Below, piece by piece: positions 1-6,761 of a DNA stretch of 26,644 nt. The notes under the pieces were generated by a model. It was not told the DNA's origin. It did not search any database and saw nothing but the letters and a program-made list of their open reading frames with translations. Positions within the stretch are counted from its first letter, which is position 1. Every line of letters starts with the position of its first letter. Source of the DNA: an uncultured Clostridia bacterium (GTDB taxonomy: Bacteria > Bacillota > Clostridia > Oscillospirales > Acutalibacteraceae); assembly GCA_937896885.1 (NCBI GenBank), contig CALBNX010000069.1, positions 1 through 26,644 of the forward strand. Direction: 5' to 3'. The position numbers were made by a program, and so were the translations under genes.

Positions 1-989
1 TGAGATTTACTCTTGCAACAGGTAACAGCCCCGGAAACGATATGCGTTTCTCTGACGAAAAGGTTGAGGCAAGTCGTAACTTCGCTAACAAAATCTGGAA
101 TGCTGCTCGTTTCATCCTTATGAATCTTGATGAAAACGAATATGCACCATATGTGCCAAAGAACCTTGCTATCGAAGATAAATGGATTTTAAGTAAGTAT
201 AATGACCTTGTAAAGGATGTTACTGATTCACTTGAAAAGTTTGAATTAGGTCTTGCTGTACAGAAACTTTACGACTTTATCTGGGACGTATTCTGCGACT
301 GGTATATCGAAATTGCAAAAATCCGTCTTAACGGTGAATGTGCAACTGCAAAGGCAACTGTTAAAGCAGTTCTCGTTTATGTAATGTCAAATACTCTTAA
401 ACTCTTACATCCGTTTATGCCATTCATTACAGAAGAAATCTGGCAGACACTTCCACACGACGGTGACTCAATTATGATTTCGGAATGGCCTGTATTTAGC
501 GAAGACCTTTCATTCAAGGCTGACGAAACAGAAATGGAAAGAGTTATGACTGCAATCAAGGCTGTTCGTAACCGTCGTGCAGAAATGAATGTTCCGCCAT
601 CAAAGAAAGCAAAGATTTTCATTGAAACTGCTTATGAAAAGACTTTCTCAGAGGGCGCAAACTTCTTTGTAAGACTCGCTTCAGCTTCTGAAGTTGAACT
701 CGTTAAGGGCTATGAAAATGATGAAGCTGTTGCTATCATCACAGAAGATGCAAGACTTTTTATTCCACTTGACGAACTCGTTGATTTCAAGGCTGAACTT
801 GAAAGACTTGAAAAAGAAAAAGCAGGTGTGCTTAAAGAAATCGCATTTGTTTCAGGTAAACTTAATAACGAAAAATTCGTTGCAAAAGCACCTGAAGCAC
901 TCGTTAACGAACAACGCGAAAAACTTGCAAAGTACAACGAAAAACTCGCAATGCTTGAAGAAAGTATTGCAAAAATTGCAAACAAATAA
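1..989 (+). CDS. valS: Valyl-tRNA synthetase, C-terminal part (5' truncated by window edge)
   Basis: Charges tRNA-Val with valine in the cytoplasm. The reading frame is open from base 3, and the first residues RFTLATGNSPGNDMRF are the stretch that lies shortly after the KMSKS loop in ValRS. What remains is the anticodon-binding domain (motifs such as NIWNAARF-like NKIWNAARF and HPFMPFITEEIWQ) followed by the C-terminal coiled-coil arm (about the last 65 residues, Leu/Lys/Glu-rich, FKAELERLEKEKAG...), which is typical of bacterial ValRS. The ATG at 42 is an internal methionine, not the start. The gene ends in TAA at 987-989 and runs straight into an intrinsic terminator, so it is the last gene of its transcript. 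Identification is secure from motif order; the N-terminal two thirds are outside the window. Confidence 0.96.
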   Translation, partial: RFTLATGNSPGNDMRFSDEKVEASRNFANKIWNAARFILMNLDENEYAPYVPKNLAIEDKWILSKYNDLVKDVTDSLEKFELGLAVQKLYDFIWDVFCDWYIEIAKIRLNGECATAKATVKAVLVYVMSNTLKLLHPFMPFITEEIWQTLPHDGDSIMISEWPVFSEDLSFKADETEMERVMTAIKAVRNRRAEMNVPPSKKAKIFIETAYEKTFSEGANFFVRLASASEVELVKGYENDEAVAIITEDARLFIPLDELVDFKAELERLEKEKAGVLKEIAFVSGKLNNEKFVAKAPEALVNEQREKLAKYNEKLAMLEESIAKIANK

Positions 990-991
990 AC

Positions 992-1027
992 AAAAAAGGA
1001 ATTCTCAAACGAGAATTCCTTTTCTTT

Positions 1028-1028
<1 letters not shown>
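992..1028. terminator. Bidirectional intrinsic terminator between valS and tRNA-Ala
   Basis: A 13-bp perfect stem (994-1006 with 1011-1023, core GGAATTCTC/GAGAATTCC) with an AAAC loop is followed by a T-rich run (1020-1028) on the plus strand. Read on the minus strand, it follows the 3' CCA end of the tRNA and is followed by TTTTTTG, so it can end both convergent transcripts. Confidence 0.9.
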
Positions 1029-1103
<75 letters not shown>

Positions 1104-1113
1104 GAATGCTTAA

Positions 1114-1142
1114 ATTCTAACATAATTTGTGGCCGTTTTCAA
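1114..1142 (-). promoter_or_regulatory. Sigma-A-type promoter of tRNA-Ala
   Basis: On the minus strand TTGAAA (1137-1142) is separated by exactly 17 bases from TAGAAT (1114-1119). This places the start of transcription a few bases before the mature tRNA 5' end at 1103. Position and spacing fit a stable-RNA promoter; there is no experimental support. Confidence 0.7.
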
Positions 1143-1146
1143 CGAT

Positions 1147-1175
1147 TTGATTTTTTGTTTCATATATGGTAGAAT
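1147..1175 (+). promoter_or_regulatory. Likely sigma-A-type promoter of the alpha/beta hydrolase gene
   Basis: TTGATT (1147-1152), 17 bases, TAGAAT (1170-1175). It lies back to back with the tRNA promoter and about 28 bases before the hydrolase start. The AT-rich context makes chance matches easy, so confidence is moderate. Confidence 0.5.
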
Positions 1176-1202
1176 ATATTATCAAATTTTGTAGGTGATT
1201 TT

Positions 1203-2345
1203 TTGGAATTCTTAACAAAGGAATATAGTTTTCCGTCACATTCGGGACTATGCGATATATATGCTCAAAGTGCAGCGCCTATTGACTATGGCTCAATAAA
1301 GGGCGTTGTGCAGATTTCTCACGGTATGGCTGAATATTCAAACCGTTATGCTCGCTTTGCTCTTGAACTTTGCAAAGAGGGTTATGCAGTTTTCGTCAGC
1401 GACCATATTGGTCACGGCGCATCAATAACAGACCGTGATATGCTTGGCTTTTTCGGTGAAACTGATGGTGAAGAGCATTTTGTTGAAGATTTGAAAACTT
1501 TGACAGATATAATTAAGAGTGAATATCCTGATTTGCCATTCTTTATGTTAGGTCACGGAATGGGCTCTCTTATTGCTCGAAAATACACAGCAAAATATGG
1601 CTATTTGCTTGACGGTGTAATCTATACAGGTACAAGTGGTGAAAATTCAGCAGTTGGAATTGGCATTCAGCTTGCAAATACATATATCAAACAGAACGGA
1701 CCAATGCACCGTTCAGAACTGATTGATACTATCGCTTTTGGCGCATATAACAGAAGAACAGAGAAGAGAACACCTTGTGACTGGGTATCTCGCGACGAAG
1801 AAGAAGTGGACCAGTTTATCGCAGACGACCTTTGTGGATATAAATATACTGTCAGCGGTATGAGAGCTTTGTTCACTCTCTTGAAGCAGGTGTCATCACG
1901 CCGTTGGTTCAACTCGGTACCACTCAGTATGCATATTTTAATGCTTTCAGGCTCAAAAGACCCAATAGGTGACTATGGCAAGGGCGTCGAAGAAGTTTAT
2001 AAAAAGCTTAAAAAGACAGGACACAAAAATGTTACAATGAAGCTTTATGAAGATGCTCGTCACGAAATTCTCAACGAAACAAATCGTCAAGAAGTATATG
2101 AGGATATTATAAACTGGCTTAACGAAAAAGTTGAACTTCACAAAGAGGTAACAGCACCAGTTGTGCCTGCAATTGATGAGTTGCCAGACCCTGAAGTTTT
2201 GGCAGAAATCAACGAGAAAAAGGTTGAAGAAATCTTGGAACAAGTTGAAGAGATTATTACAACAACAGAAGAGTCAATCGAAGAAAAGACAAAAGAAATC
2301 GTTGAAGAAATTATGGCGGAAACAGTTGAAGAAATAATTGAATAG
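1203..2345 (+). CDS. Alpha/beta hydrolase, lysophospholipase (monoglyceride lipase) type, with nucleophile Ser replaced by Gly
   Basis: 380 residues from a TTG start chosen because AGGTGA lies at 1193-1198. The fold is that of the serine-aminopeptidase/lysophospholipase family (Hydrolase_4): an oxyanion-side HG motif (ISHGMAE, about 39-45), DHIGHG (67-72), the nucleophile elbow at 117-121, an acid Asp253 in GSKDPIGDYGKGV and catalytic-type His287 in ARHEILNE. The elbow, however, reads G-H-G-M-G where active family members read G-H-S-M-G, so the serine nucleophile is absent in this sequence while Asp and His remain. Residues from about 316 to 380 form a very acidic, Glu/Ile-rich, helix-prone tail beyond the normal end of about 310 residues. 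Family assignment is secure; whether it is an active esterase is doubtful. It appears monocistronic, with its own promoter and a strong terminator. Confidence 0.85.
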   Translation: MEFLTKEYSFPSHSGLCDIYAQSAAPIDYGSIKGVVQISHGMAEYSNRYARFALELCKEGYAVFVSDHIGHGASITDRDMLGFFGETDGEEHFVEDLKTLTDIIKSEYPDLPFFMLGHGMGSLIARKYTAKYGYLLDGVIYTGTSGENSAVGIGIQLANTYIKQNGPMHRSELIDTIAFGAYNRRTEKRTPCDWVSRDEEEVDQFIADDLCGYKYTVSGMRALFTLLKQVSSRRWFNSVPLSMHILMLSGSKDPIGDYGKGVEEVYKKLKKTGHKNVTMKLYEDARHEILNETNRQEVYEDIINWLNEKVELHKEVTAPVVPAIDELPDPEVLAEINEKKVEEILEQVEEIITTTEESIEEKTKEIVEEIMAETVEEIIE

Positions 2346-2352
2346 TTTGCAA

Positions 2353-2386
2353 TATAAGGTGGGGGAAAGCCCCACCTTAATTTTTT
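2353..2386 (+). terminator. Intrinsic terminator of the alpha/beta hydrolase gene
   Basis: The stem AAGGTGGGG/CCCCACCTT (2356-2364 with 2370-2378) has a 5-base loop and is followed by AATTTTTT. It starts about 10 bases after the stop codon. Confidence 0.92.
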
Positions 2387-2404
2387 AACAAATTTGAATT
2401 TGTC

Positions 2405-2434
2405 AAACAAAAAAGCCACTCAATTGAGTGGCTT
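2405..2434 (-). terminator. Intrinsic terminator of the rimP-to-alcohol dehydrogenase operon
   Basis: The 22-base perfect palindrome AAGCCACTCAATTGAGTGGC(TT) at 2413-2434 is followed on the minus strand by a run of T residues ending in TTTTTTG. It lies 16 bases after the alcohol dehydrogenase stop and closes the long minus-strand operon. Confidence 0.88.
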
Positions 2435-2449
2435 AATTTTATGTATTTA

Positions 2450-3658
2450 TTATTCTGTAATCATTAATGACTTAACAATTGCTGTCATTTCTTCTTCACC
2501 GTAGATTACTGGTACTGGGTAGAGTGGGTTACCTTCTTTAAGTGCACGCTCTACAATAATAGGAATATCCTTTTCCTGAATCTGTGCAAAGCCCTTTGGA
2601 ATACCCATTCTTTCATTCATAGCATAGATTTCTGCAATGAATGCCTTTGCTTTTGCTTCTTCGCTATCGCCCTTGATGCCAACAAGGTCAGCAAGCTTTG
2701 AGAGTGAGCCATAAACTGCACTGCCGTAAGACTCGAGCATTACAGGAAGAATAACTGCATTTGCAAGACCGTGAGGGATACCATACTGACCACCAAGGTT
2801 GTGTGCAACTGCGTGAACATAACCAACATAAGCACGAGTGAATGCCATACCTGCATAGTAAGAAGCGAGAAGCATATTGTTTCTTGCTTCAATATTTTTA
2901 CCGTCTGTGTATGCTGTTTCAAGGTTTTCAAAAATCATCTTTGTTGCCTTTTCAGCATAGTTTGTTGTTGATTTAACATTTGATTTGCCTATGTATGCTT
3001 CAACAGCGTGTGTAAGAGCGTCCATACCTGTTGTTGATGTGATGTGTGGTGGAAGACCAACTGTAAGTTCAGGGTCAAACACTGCAAATCTTGGACGAAG
3101 GAATGGGTCGTTACAAGCATTTTTTTCGTGAGTCTTTGAGTTTGAGACAACTGCTGCGAGAGTACATTCAGAACCTGTACCTGCTGTTGTTGGAACTGCA
3201 AAGAATGGTGGAAGTGGACGAAGAATCTTCATAAGACCACGCATTTTTTCAACTGGCTGATTTGGTTTAACAACTCTTGCTGCTGCAATCTTTGCACAGT
3301 CCATTGGTGAGCCACCGCCGAATGCGATAATACCCTGACAACCGTTAGCATTATACATATCTTTTGCTTCTTCAATGTTTTCGATTGTTGGGTTTGGCTG
3401 AGTGCCGTCATAAACTACATACTCAACACCTGCGTTATCCATTTCTTCATAAAGAGAGTTGAGAAGTCCGAGAGAAGTAAGACCCTTGTCAGTTACGATA
3501 AGAACTTTCTTAAGTCCTTTTTCTTTGATAAGGTTAGGAAGCTTACGAATGCTGCCAGGACCTGTGAGCATAAATGGCTCGCCCCATGGCATAAAGCATT
3601 CAGCTATAAACATAACCTTTTGGAAAACTCTGCAATAAGCTTTGTAAAATTGATTCAT
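2450..3658 (-). CDS. Iron-containing alcohol dehydrogenase (group III)
   Basis: 402 residues, an NAD(P)H-dependent oxidoreductase interconverting alcohols and aldehydes or ketones; the substrate cannot be told from sequence. The nucleotide-binding motif GGGSPMD is at 114-120. Metal ligands match the family pattern: Asp213 and His217 in GMDALTHAVEAY, His282 in VHAVAHNLGG and His296 in GIPHG, with spacing as in FucO-type enzymes. The start at 3658 is preferred because an AAAGGGA ribosome site lies 8 bases upstream and the family begins near FYKAYCR. An in-frame ATG at 3676 overlaps the ribF stop as ATGA and could give six more residues by translational coupling. It is the last gene of the rimP-ribF operon, an unusual location for a metabolic dehydrogenase. 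Confidence 0.93.
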   Translation of the reverse strand: MNQFYKAYCRVFQKVMFIAECFMPWGEPFMLTGPGSIRKLPNLIKEKGLKKVLIVTDKGLTSLGLLNSLYEEMDNAGVEYVVYDGTQPNPTIENIEEAKDMYNANGCQGIIAFGGGSPMDCAKIAAARVVKPNQPVEKMRGLMKILRPLPPFFAVPTTAGTGSECTLAAVVSNSKTHEKNACNDPFLRPRFAVFDPELTVGLPPHITSTTGMDALTHAVEAYIGKSNVKSTTNYAEKATKMIFENLETAYTDGKNIEARNNMLLASYYAGMAFTRAYVGYVHAVAHNLGGQYGIPHGLANAVILPVMLESYGSAVYGSLSKLADLVGIKGDSEEAKAKAFIAEIYAMNERMGIPKGFAQIQEKDIPIIVERALKEGNPLYPVPVIYGEEEMTAIVKSLMITE

Positions 3659-3672
3659 AAAACATATCCCTT

Positions 3673-4569
3673 TCATTTTAAATTTATATTTTTAGTGTTG
3701 AAGATTTCAACAGCTAATTTACTGTCTTTGTCGATTTGCTCTTTTAATTCATCTTTTGAGTCGAATTTTTTCTCACCACGAATAAATGAGAGCAACTCAA
3801 CCTTAATTCTTTGGTTATAAAGGTCACCGTCAAAACCTAAAATACAAGTTTCTGAAAGCACCTTATCACCGCCGATTGTGGGGTGACAACCAAAGTTTGT
3901 AACTGACGGATAAACTATTCCGTCAACATTTGATTGCGATGCATAAACACCGTGCTTTAAGTTGATAAAATCAACTGGGAAATGTTGGTTTATGGTTGGG
4001 AAGCCAAAATATTTCTTACCGATTTTGTTACCCTCAACCACAAGAAAATCATAAGAGAATTTTCTACCAAGCATTTCATTTGCATCGTGGATATTACCAT
4101 TTTCAAGCGCGTTTCTTATTCGGGTTGAACTGATTAGCTGACCGTCATAAGAAACATTTTCTGCTTTTTTATAGATAATATCATGTTTTTCGCAAAGTTT
4201 TGCAAGAATTTCGCTGTTGCCCTGTCCGTTTTTGCCAAAATGGAAGTTGTCACCGCTAATTACTGCGCCTACACCGAGTTTGTCAATAAGAATATCTTTG
4301 ACAAACTCTTCAGGAGTAAGATTTCGAATTTCTTCAAAACTTATTGGAATAGGCAAAAGCCCCATTTTTTTTATTGATTCTTCTTTGTCTTCTTTTGTGA
4401 TAAGCATTGGTGGTGCATATCCTTTGACTGCGACCTGTGGATGACAGTCAAAAAGAAGGACGGACGGCACGAAACCATCAAAAGCAAATTTTTTAGTAGT
4501 TTTTAATACATTCAAGTGACCTTTGTGCAAGCCATCAAAGGTGCCAAGGGCCAATGCAATTTTATTCAT
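3673..4569 (-). CDS. ribF: Bifunctional riboflavin kinase / FAD synthetase RibF
   Basis: 298 residues, cytoplasmic. It phosphorylates riboflavin to FMN and adenylylates FMN to FAD. The N-terminal nucleotidyltransferase domain (about 1-155) carries GTFDGLHKGH at 9-18 and the ISSTRIR motif near 146-152. The C-terminal riboflavin kinase domain (about 165-298) carries the GFPTIN phosphate-binding motif near 189-194 and a conserved GVYAS strand. The ATG at 4569 is chosen because it starts the Rossmann strand directly; the reading frame stays open upstream, but that part overlaps truB and is not family-like. The start overlaps the truB stop by 8 bases, and an AGGAGGG site lies about 12 bases upstream inside truB. 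Its own stop overlaps an ATG of the dehydrogenase gene. Confidence 0.96.
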   Translation of the reverse strand: MNKIALALGTFDGLHKGHLNVLKTTKKFAFDGFVPSVLLFDCHPQVAVKGYAPPMLITKEDKEESIKKMGLLPIPISFEEIRNLTPEEFVKDILIDKLGVGAVISGDNFHFGKNGQGNSEILAKLCEKHDIIYKKAENVSYDGQLISSTRIRNALENGNIHDANEMLGRKFSYDFLVVEGNKIGKKYFGFPTINQHFPVDFINLKHGVYASQSNVDGIVYPSVTNFGCHPTIGGDKVLSETCILGFDGDLYNQRIKVELLSFIRGEKKFDSKDELKEQIDKDSKLAVEIFNTKNINLK

Positions 4570-5455
4570 CAGAAACAAGCACCCTCCTGACTTCAAGGTC
4601 TCCCTTTTCTTCTTTAATTTCACCCAGACCCAAAAGCTTACTGTCGGGTGAATAAACACGATAAATACCGATAGGGTAGTTGCCGTGCAATCTGTCATAA
4701 GCCAAGCTACCACCGTTATGAAAACGATTTGCTTGGGGCTTTGTGACAGTAATTTCATTATAACTCAAAAGTGCATCTTCAACAGATGTGAGAACACTTT
4801 GAATATTGTTTTCATTAACAAGAGATTCTAACTCTTCAAGGGTTACGGCAGTTTCGATTGAAAAGCCGTTAGCACTTGTGCGACGGAGTTCAGTCATAAC
4901 TGCGCCACAGCCCAACTCGCGACCAATATCATCACAAAGTGAACGGATATATGTACCTGCAGAGCAGGTGACATCCATTGAAAATTCTATTCCGTCAAAA
5001 TCATAGATTTTTAAATTCTCTATTGTGATTTGTCTTTGCTCGCGCTCGATTTCAATGCCTTTTCGTGCAAGGTCATAAAGGCGTTCACCGTCTTTTTTGA
5101 GAGCTGAATACATCGGTGGTGTTTGTAAAATCTCACCTTTGAACCCATTAGCAACAGATAATAATTGTTCTTCTGTAACAGAAACGGGGGACCTAGTTAA
5201 GATTTCACCCGTAATATCAAGCGTATCAGTAGTAATACCTAACTTTACCCTTGCTGTGTAACTTTTCTTGTGTTCGGGTAAAAGTTCAATGAAACGGGTT
5301 GAATGACCAAGCATAACCACAAGCACACCGGTTGCCATTGGGTCTAGAGTGCCTGTGTGCCCTGCTTTTTTGACACCGAGAATGCGAGATGCTCGTTTTA
5401 CTGCCATAAATGATGACATACCTTTTGGTTTGTCAAGACAAATTATACCCGTCAT
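4562..5455 (-). CDS. truB: tRNA pseudouridine(55) synthase TruB
   Basis: 297 residues, making pseudouridine 55 in the T loop of tRNAs. The N-terminal signature LDKPKGMSSF (7-16) and the catalytic motif GHTGTLDPMATGVL with Asp38 are intact. The YSALKKDGERLYDLAR region and SAGTYIRSLCDDIG motif follow, then a C-terminal PUA-like part. Length is normal for Firmicutes TruB. The start overlaps the stop of the nrnA-like gene in an ATGA tetranucleotide (5452-5455), and the end overlaps ribF, so translation is likely coupled on both sides. Confidence 0.97.
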   Translation of the reverse strand: MTGIICLDKPKGMSSFMAVKRASRILGVKKAGHTGTLDPMATGVLVVMLGHSTRFIELLPEHKKSYTARVKLGITTDTLDITGEILTRSPVSVTEEQLLSVANGFKGEILQTPPMYSALKKDGERLYDLARKGIEIEREQRQITIENLKIYDFDGIEFSMDVTCSAGTYIRSLCDDIGRELGCGAVMTELRRTSANGFSIETAVTLEELESLVNENNIQSVLTSVEDALLSYNEITVTKPQANRFHNGGSLAYDRLHGNYPIGIYRVYSPDSKLLGLGEIKEEKGDLEVRRVLVSDE

Positions 5456-6402
5456 TCAAGTTCTTCCTTTATAACTTTAAGTAATGCGCTCTTAACTTCG
5501 TCGATTGAGCAGTTAAAATCACAACCTGCCGCAGCGTGATGACCACCACCACCGAAGTTAGCACAGATTTTCGCAGCATCATAAGGCTCAACCGTTCTAA
5601 GTGAAACCTTATAACTACCGTCGTGACGCTCACGAATAGTAACTGCAATTTTTACGCCTTCAATTTTTCGTGGGATTGCCGCAATACCATCACAATCAGA
5701 TGCACTTGAACCACTCTCTTCAATCATTTTGCGAGTAACCATCATAATTGCACATTTACCATCAAAATGAGATTCGATAGATGAAACAGCCATCTGTTCA
5801 AGTCTTAAATAAGATAATGTTTTTGTTTCAAACATAAGACGATTGATAAAGGTGTAATCAGCACCTTTTTCCATAACATCTGCTGCAATTCTATGAACTG
5901 TTGGTGTTGTGTTTGAGAACAAGAAACAACCTGTGTCAGTTGCAAGCCCTGTATAAACACAGTTTGCAATTTCTGGTGTGAATTCAATGCCCATTTCACA
6001 AACGATTTCATAGATAATCATCGCTGCTGCAGCTCGGTCTTCTAAAAGAAGATTTTCTGCATATTCACGGTTTGAAAGGTGATGGTCAATGCATAAAAAC
6101 ACATTGTTGCCATATTTTGCTTCAAAATCTTCACCTAAAAGCTTTTTGTCAGCAACGTCAACTGCAATGATTTTATCAAATTCAATTTCGTCGTTGTCAA
6201 TTCCATCCCAAAGATAAGAATATTTTGGATGTATGGGGTCGCCACAACGTACCATTGATTTTTTATTAAGTTTTGACAATGCACGATGCAGTGCAAAAGC
6301 ACTGCCCAAAGTGTCACCGTCGGGATTGCGATGTGTGAGAATAAGATAATTATCATATTCTTTTAAAAGTGATACGCACTCTTTAACATCAATTTTTATC
6401 AT
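5452..6402 (-). CDS. nrnA: DHH-family phosphoesterase, NrnA-like oligoribonuclease / pAp phosphatase
   Basis: 316 residues. NrnA proteins degrade very short RNAs and dephosphorylate 3'-phosphoadenosine 5'-phosphate using manganese. The DHH motifs are all visible: HRNPDGDTLGS (motif I, about 24-34), AVDVAD (motif II), the DHH triad in IDHHLSN (motif III), and TDTGCFLFSNT (motif IV). The DHHA1 substrate domain ends with FGGGGHHAAAGC. Its place between rbfA and truB is typical of Firmicutes. It overlaps rbfA by ATGA at 6399-6402 and truB by ATGA at 5452-5455. Which of the two activities dominates cannot be told from sequence. Confidence 0.93.
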   Translation of the reverse strand: MIKIDVKECVSLLKEYDNYLILTHRNPDGDTLGSAFALHRALSKLNKKSMVRCGDPIHPKYSYLWDGIDNDEIEFDKIIAVDVADKKLLGEDFEAKYGNNVFLCIDHHLSNREYAENLLLEDRAAAAMIIYEIVCEMGIEFTPEIANCVYTGLATDTGCFLFSNTTPTVHRIAADVMEKGADYTFINRLMFETKTLSYLRLEQMAVSSIESHFDGKCAIMMVTRKMIEESGSSASDCDGIAAIPRKIEGVKIAVTIRERHDGSYKVSLRTVEPYDAAKICANFGGGGHHAAAGCDFNCSIDEVKSALLKVIKEELE

Positions 6403-6761
6403 ATTTCGTCCTCGTCAGTGATATGTGTACTTTCGATTTTTTTGAATATTTCCATACCGTGCTCAACTGAATCGTCTGCGATAAATTTGAGCTCGGGAGT
6501 TTTGCGAAGATGAAGTTTGCTACCAACTTCGCGACGAATAAGACCAGTTGCAGATGTAAGCCCTTTAACTGCTTCTTTTGCATCTTGGATGCCACTCATT
6601 GAGCTGACATAAACTTTTGCAAATGAAAGGTCAGAACTGACATCAACACGAACAACAGTGAGAATTTTATCTCTCACTCTTGGGTCTTTGAGTTCACGAA
6701 TAATAGCAACTATTTCGCGCTTGATATCTTCAGCAACTCTACCTGTTCTATATCCTGCCAT
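6399..6761 (-). CDS. rbfA: 30S ribosome-binding factor RbfA
   Basis: 120 residues, a single KH-like domain protein that binds the 30S subunit during late maturation near the 5' end of 16S rRNA. The family signature is seen in the N-terminal RVAEDIKREIVAII helix, the ELKDPRV turn and the VYVSS strand, followed by the LHLRKTPELKF segment and D-S-V-E-H-G. The C-terminus is acidic. The ATG shares one base with the infB stop (TAATG), a classical coupled junction. Confidence 0.96.
   Translation of the reverse strand: MAGYRTGRVAEDIKREIVAIIRELKDPRVRDKILTVVRVDVSSDLSFAKVYVSSMSGIQDAKEAVKGLTSATGLIRREVGSKLHLRKTPELKFIADDSVEHGMEIFKKIESTHITDEDEI

Noticed and set aside
2147..2419. Minus-strand open frame of 93 codons across the end of the hydrolase gene and its terminator
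   Set aside because: It runs through two intrinsic terminators and is the complement of the Glu-rich tail, which gives the Ser/Ile-rich sequence; no ribosome site.
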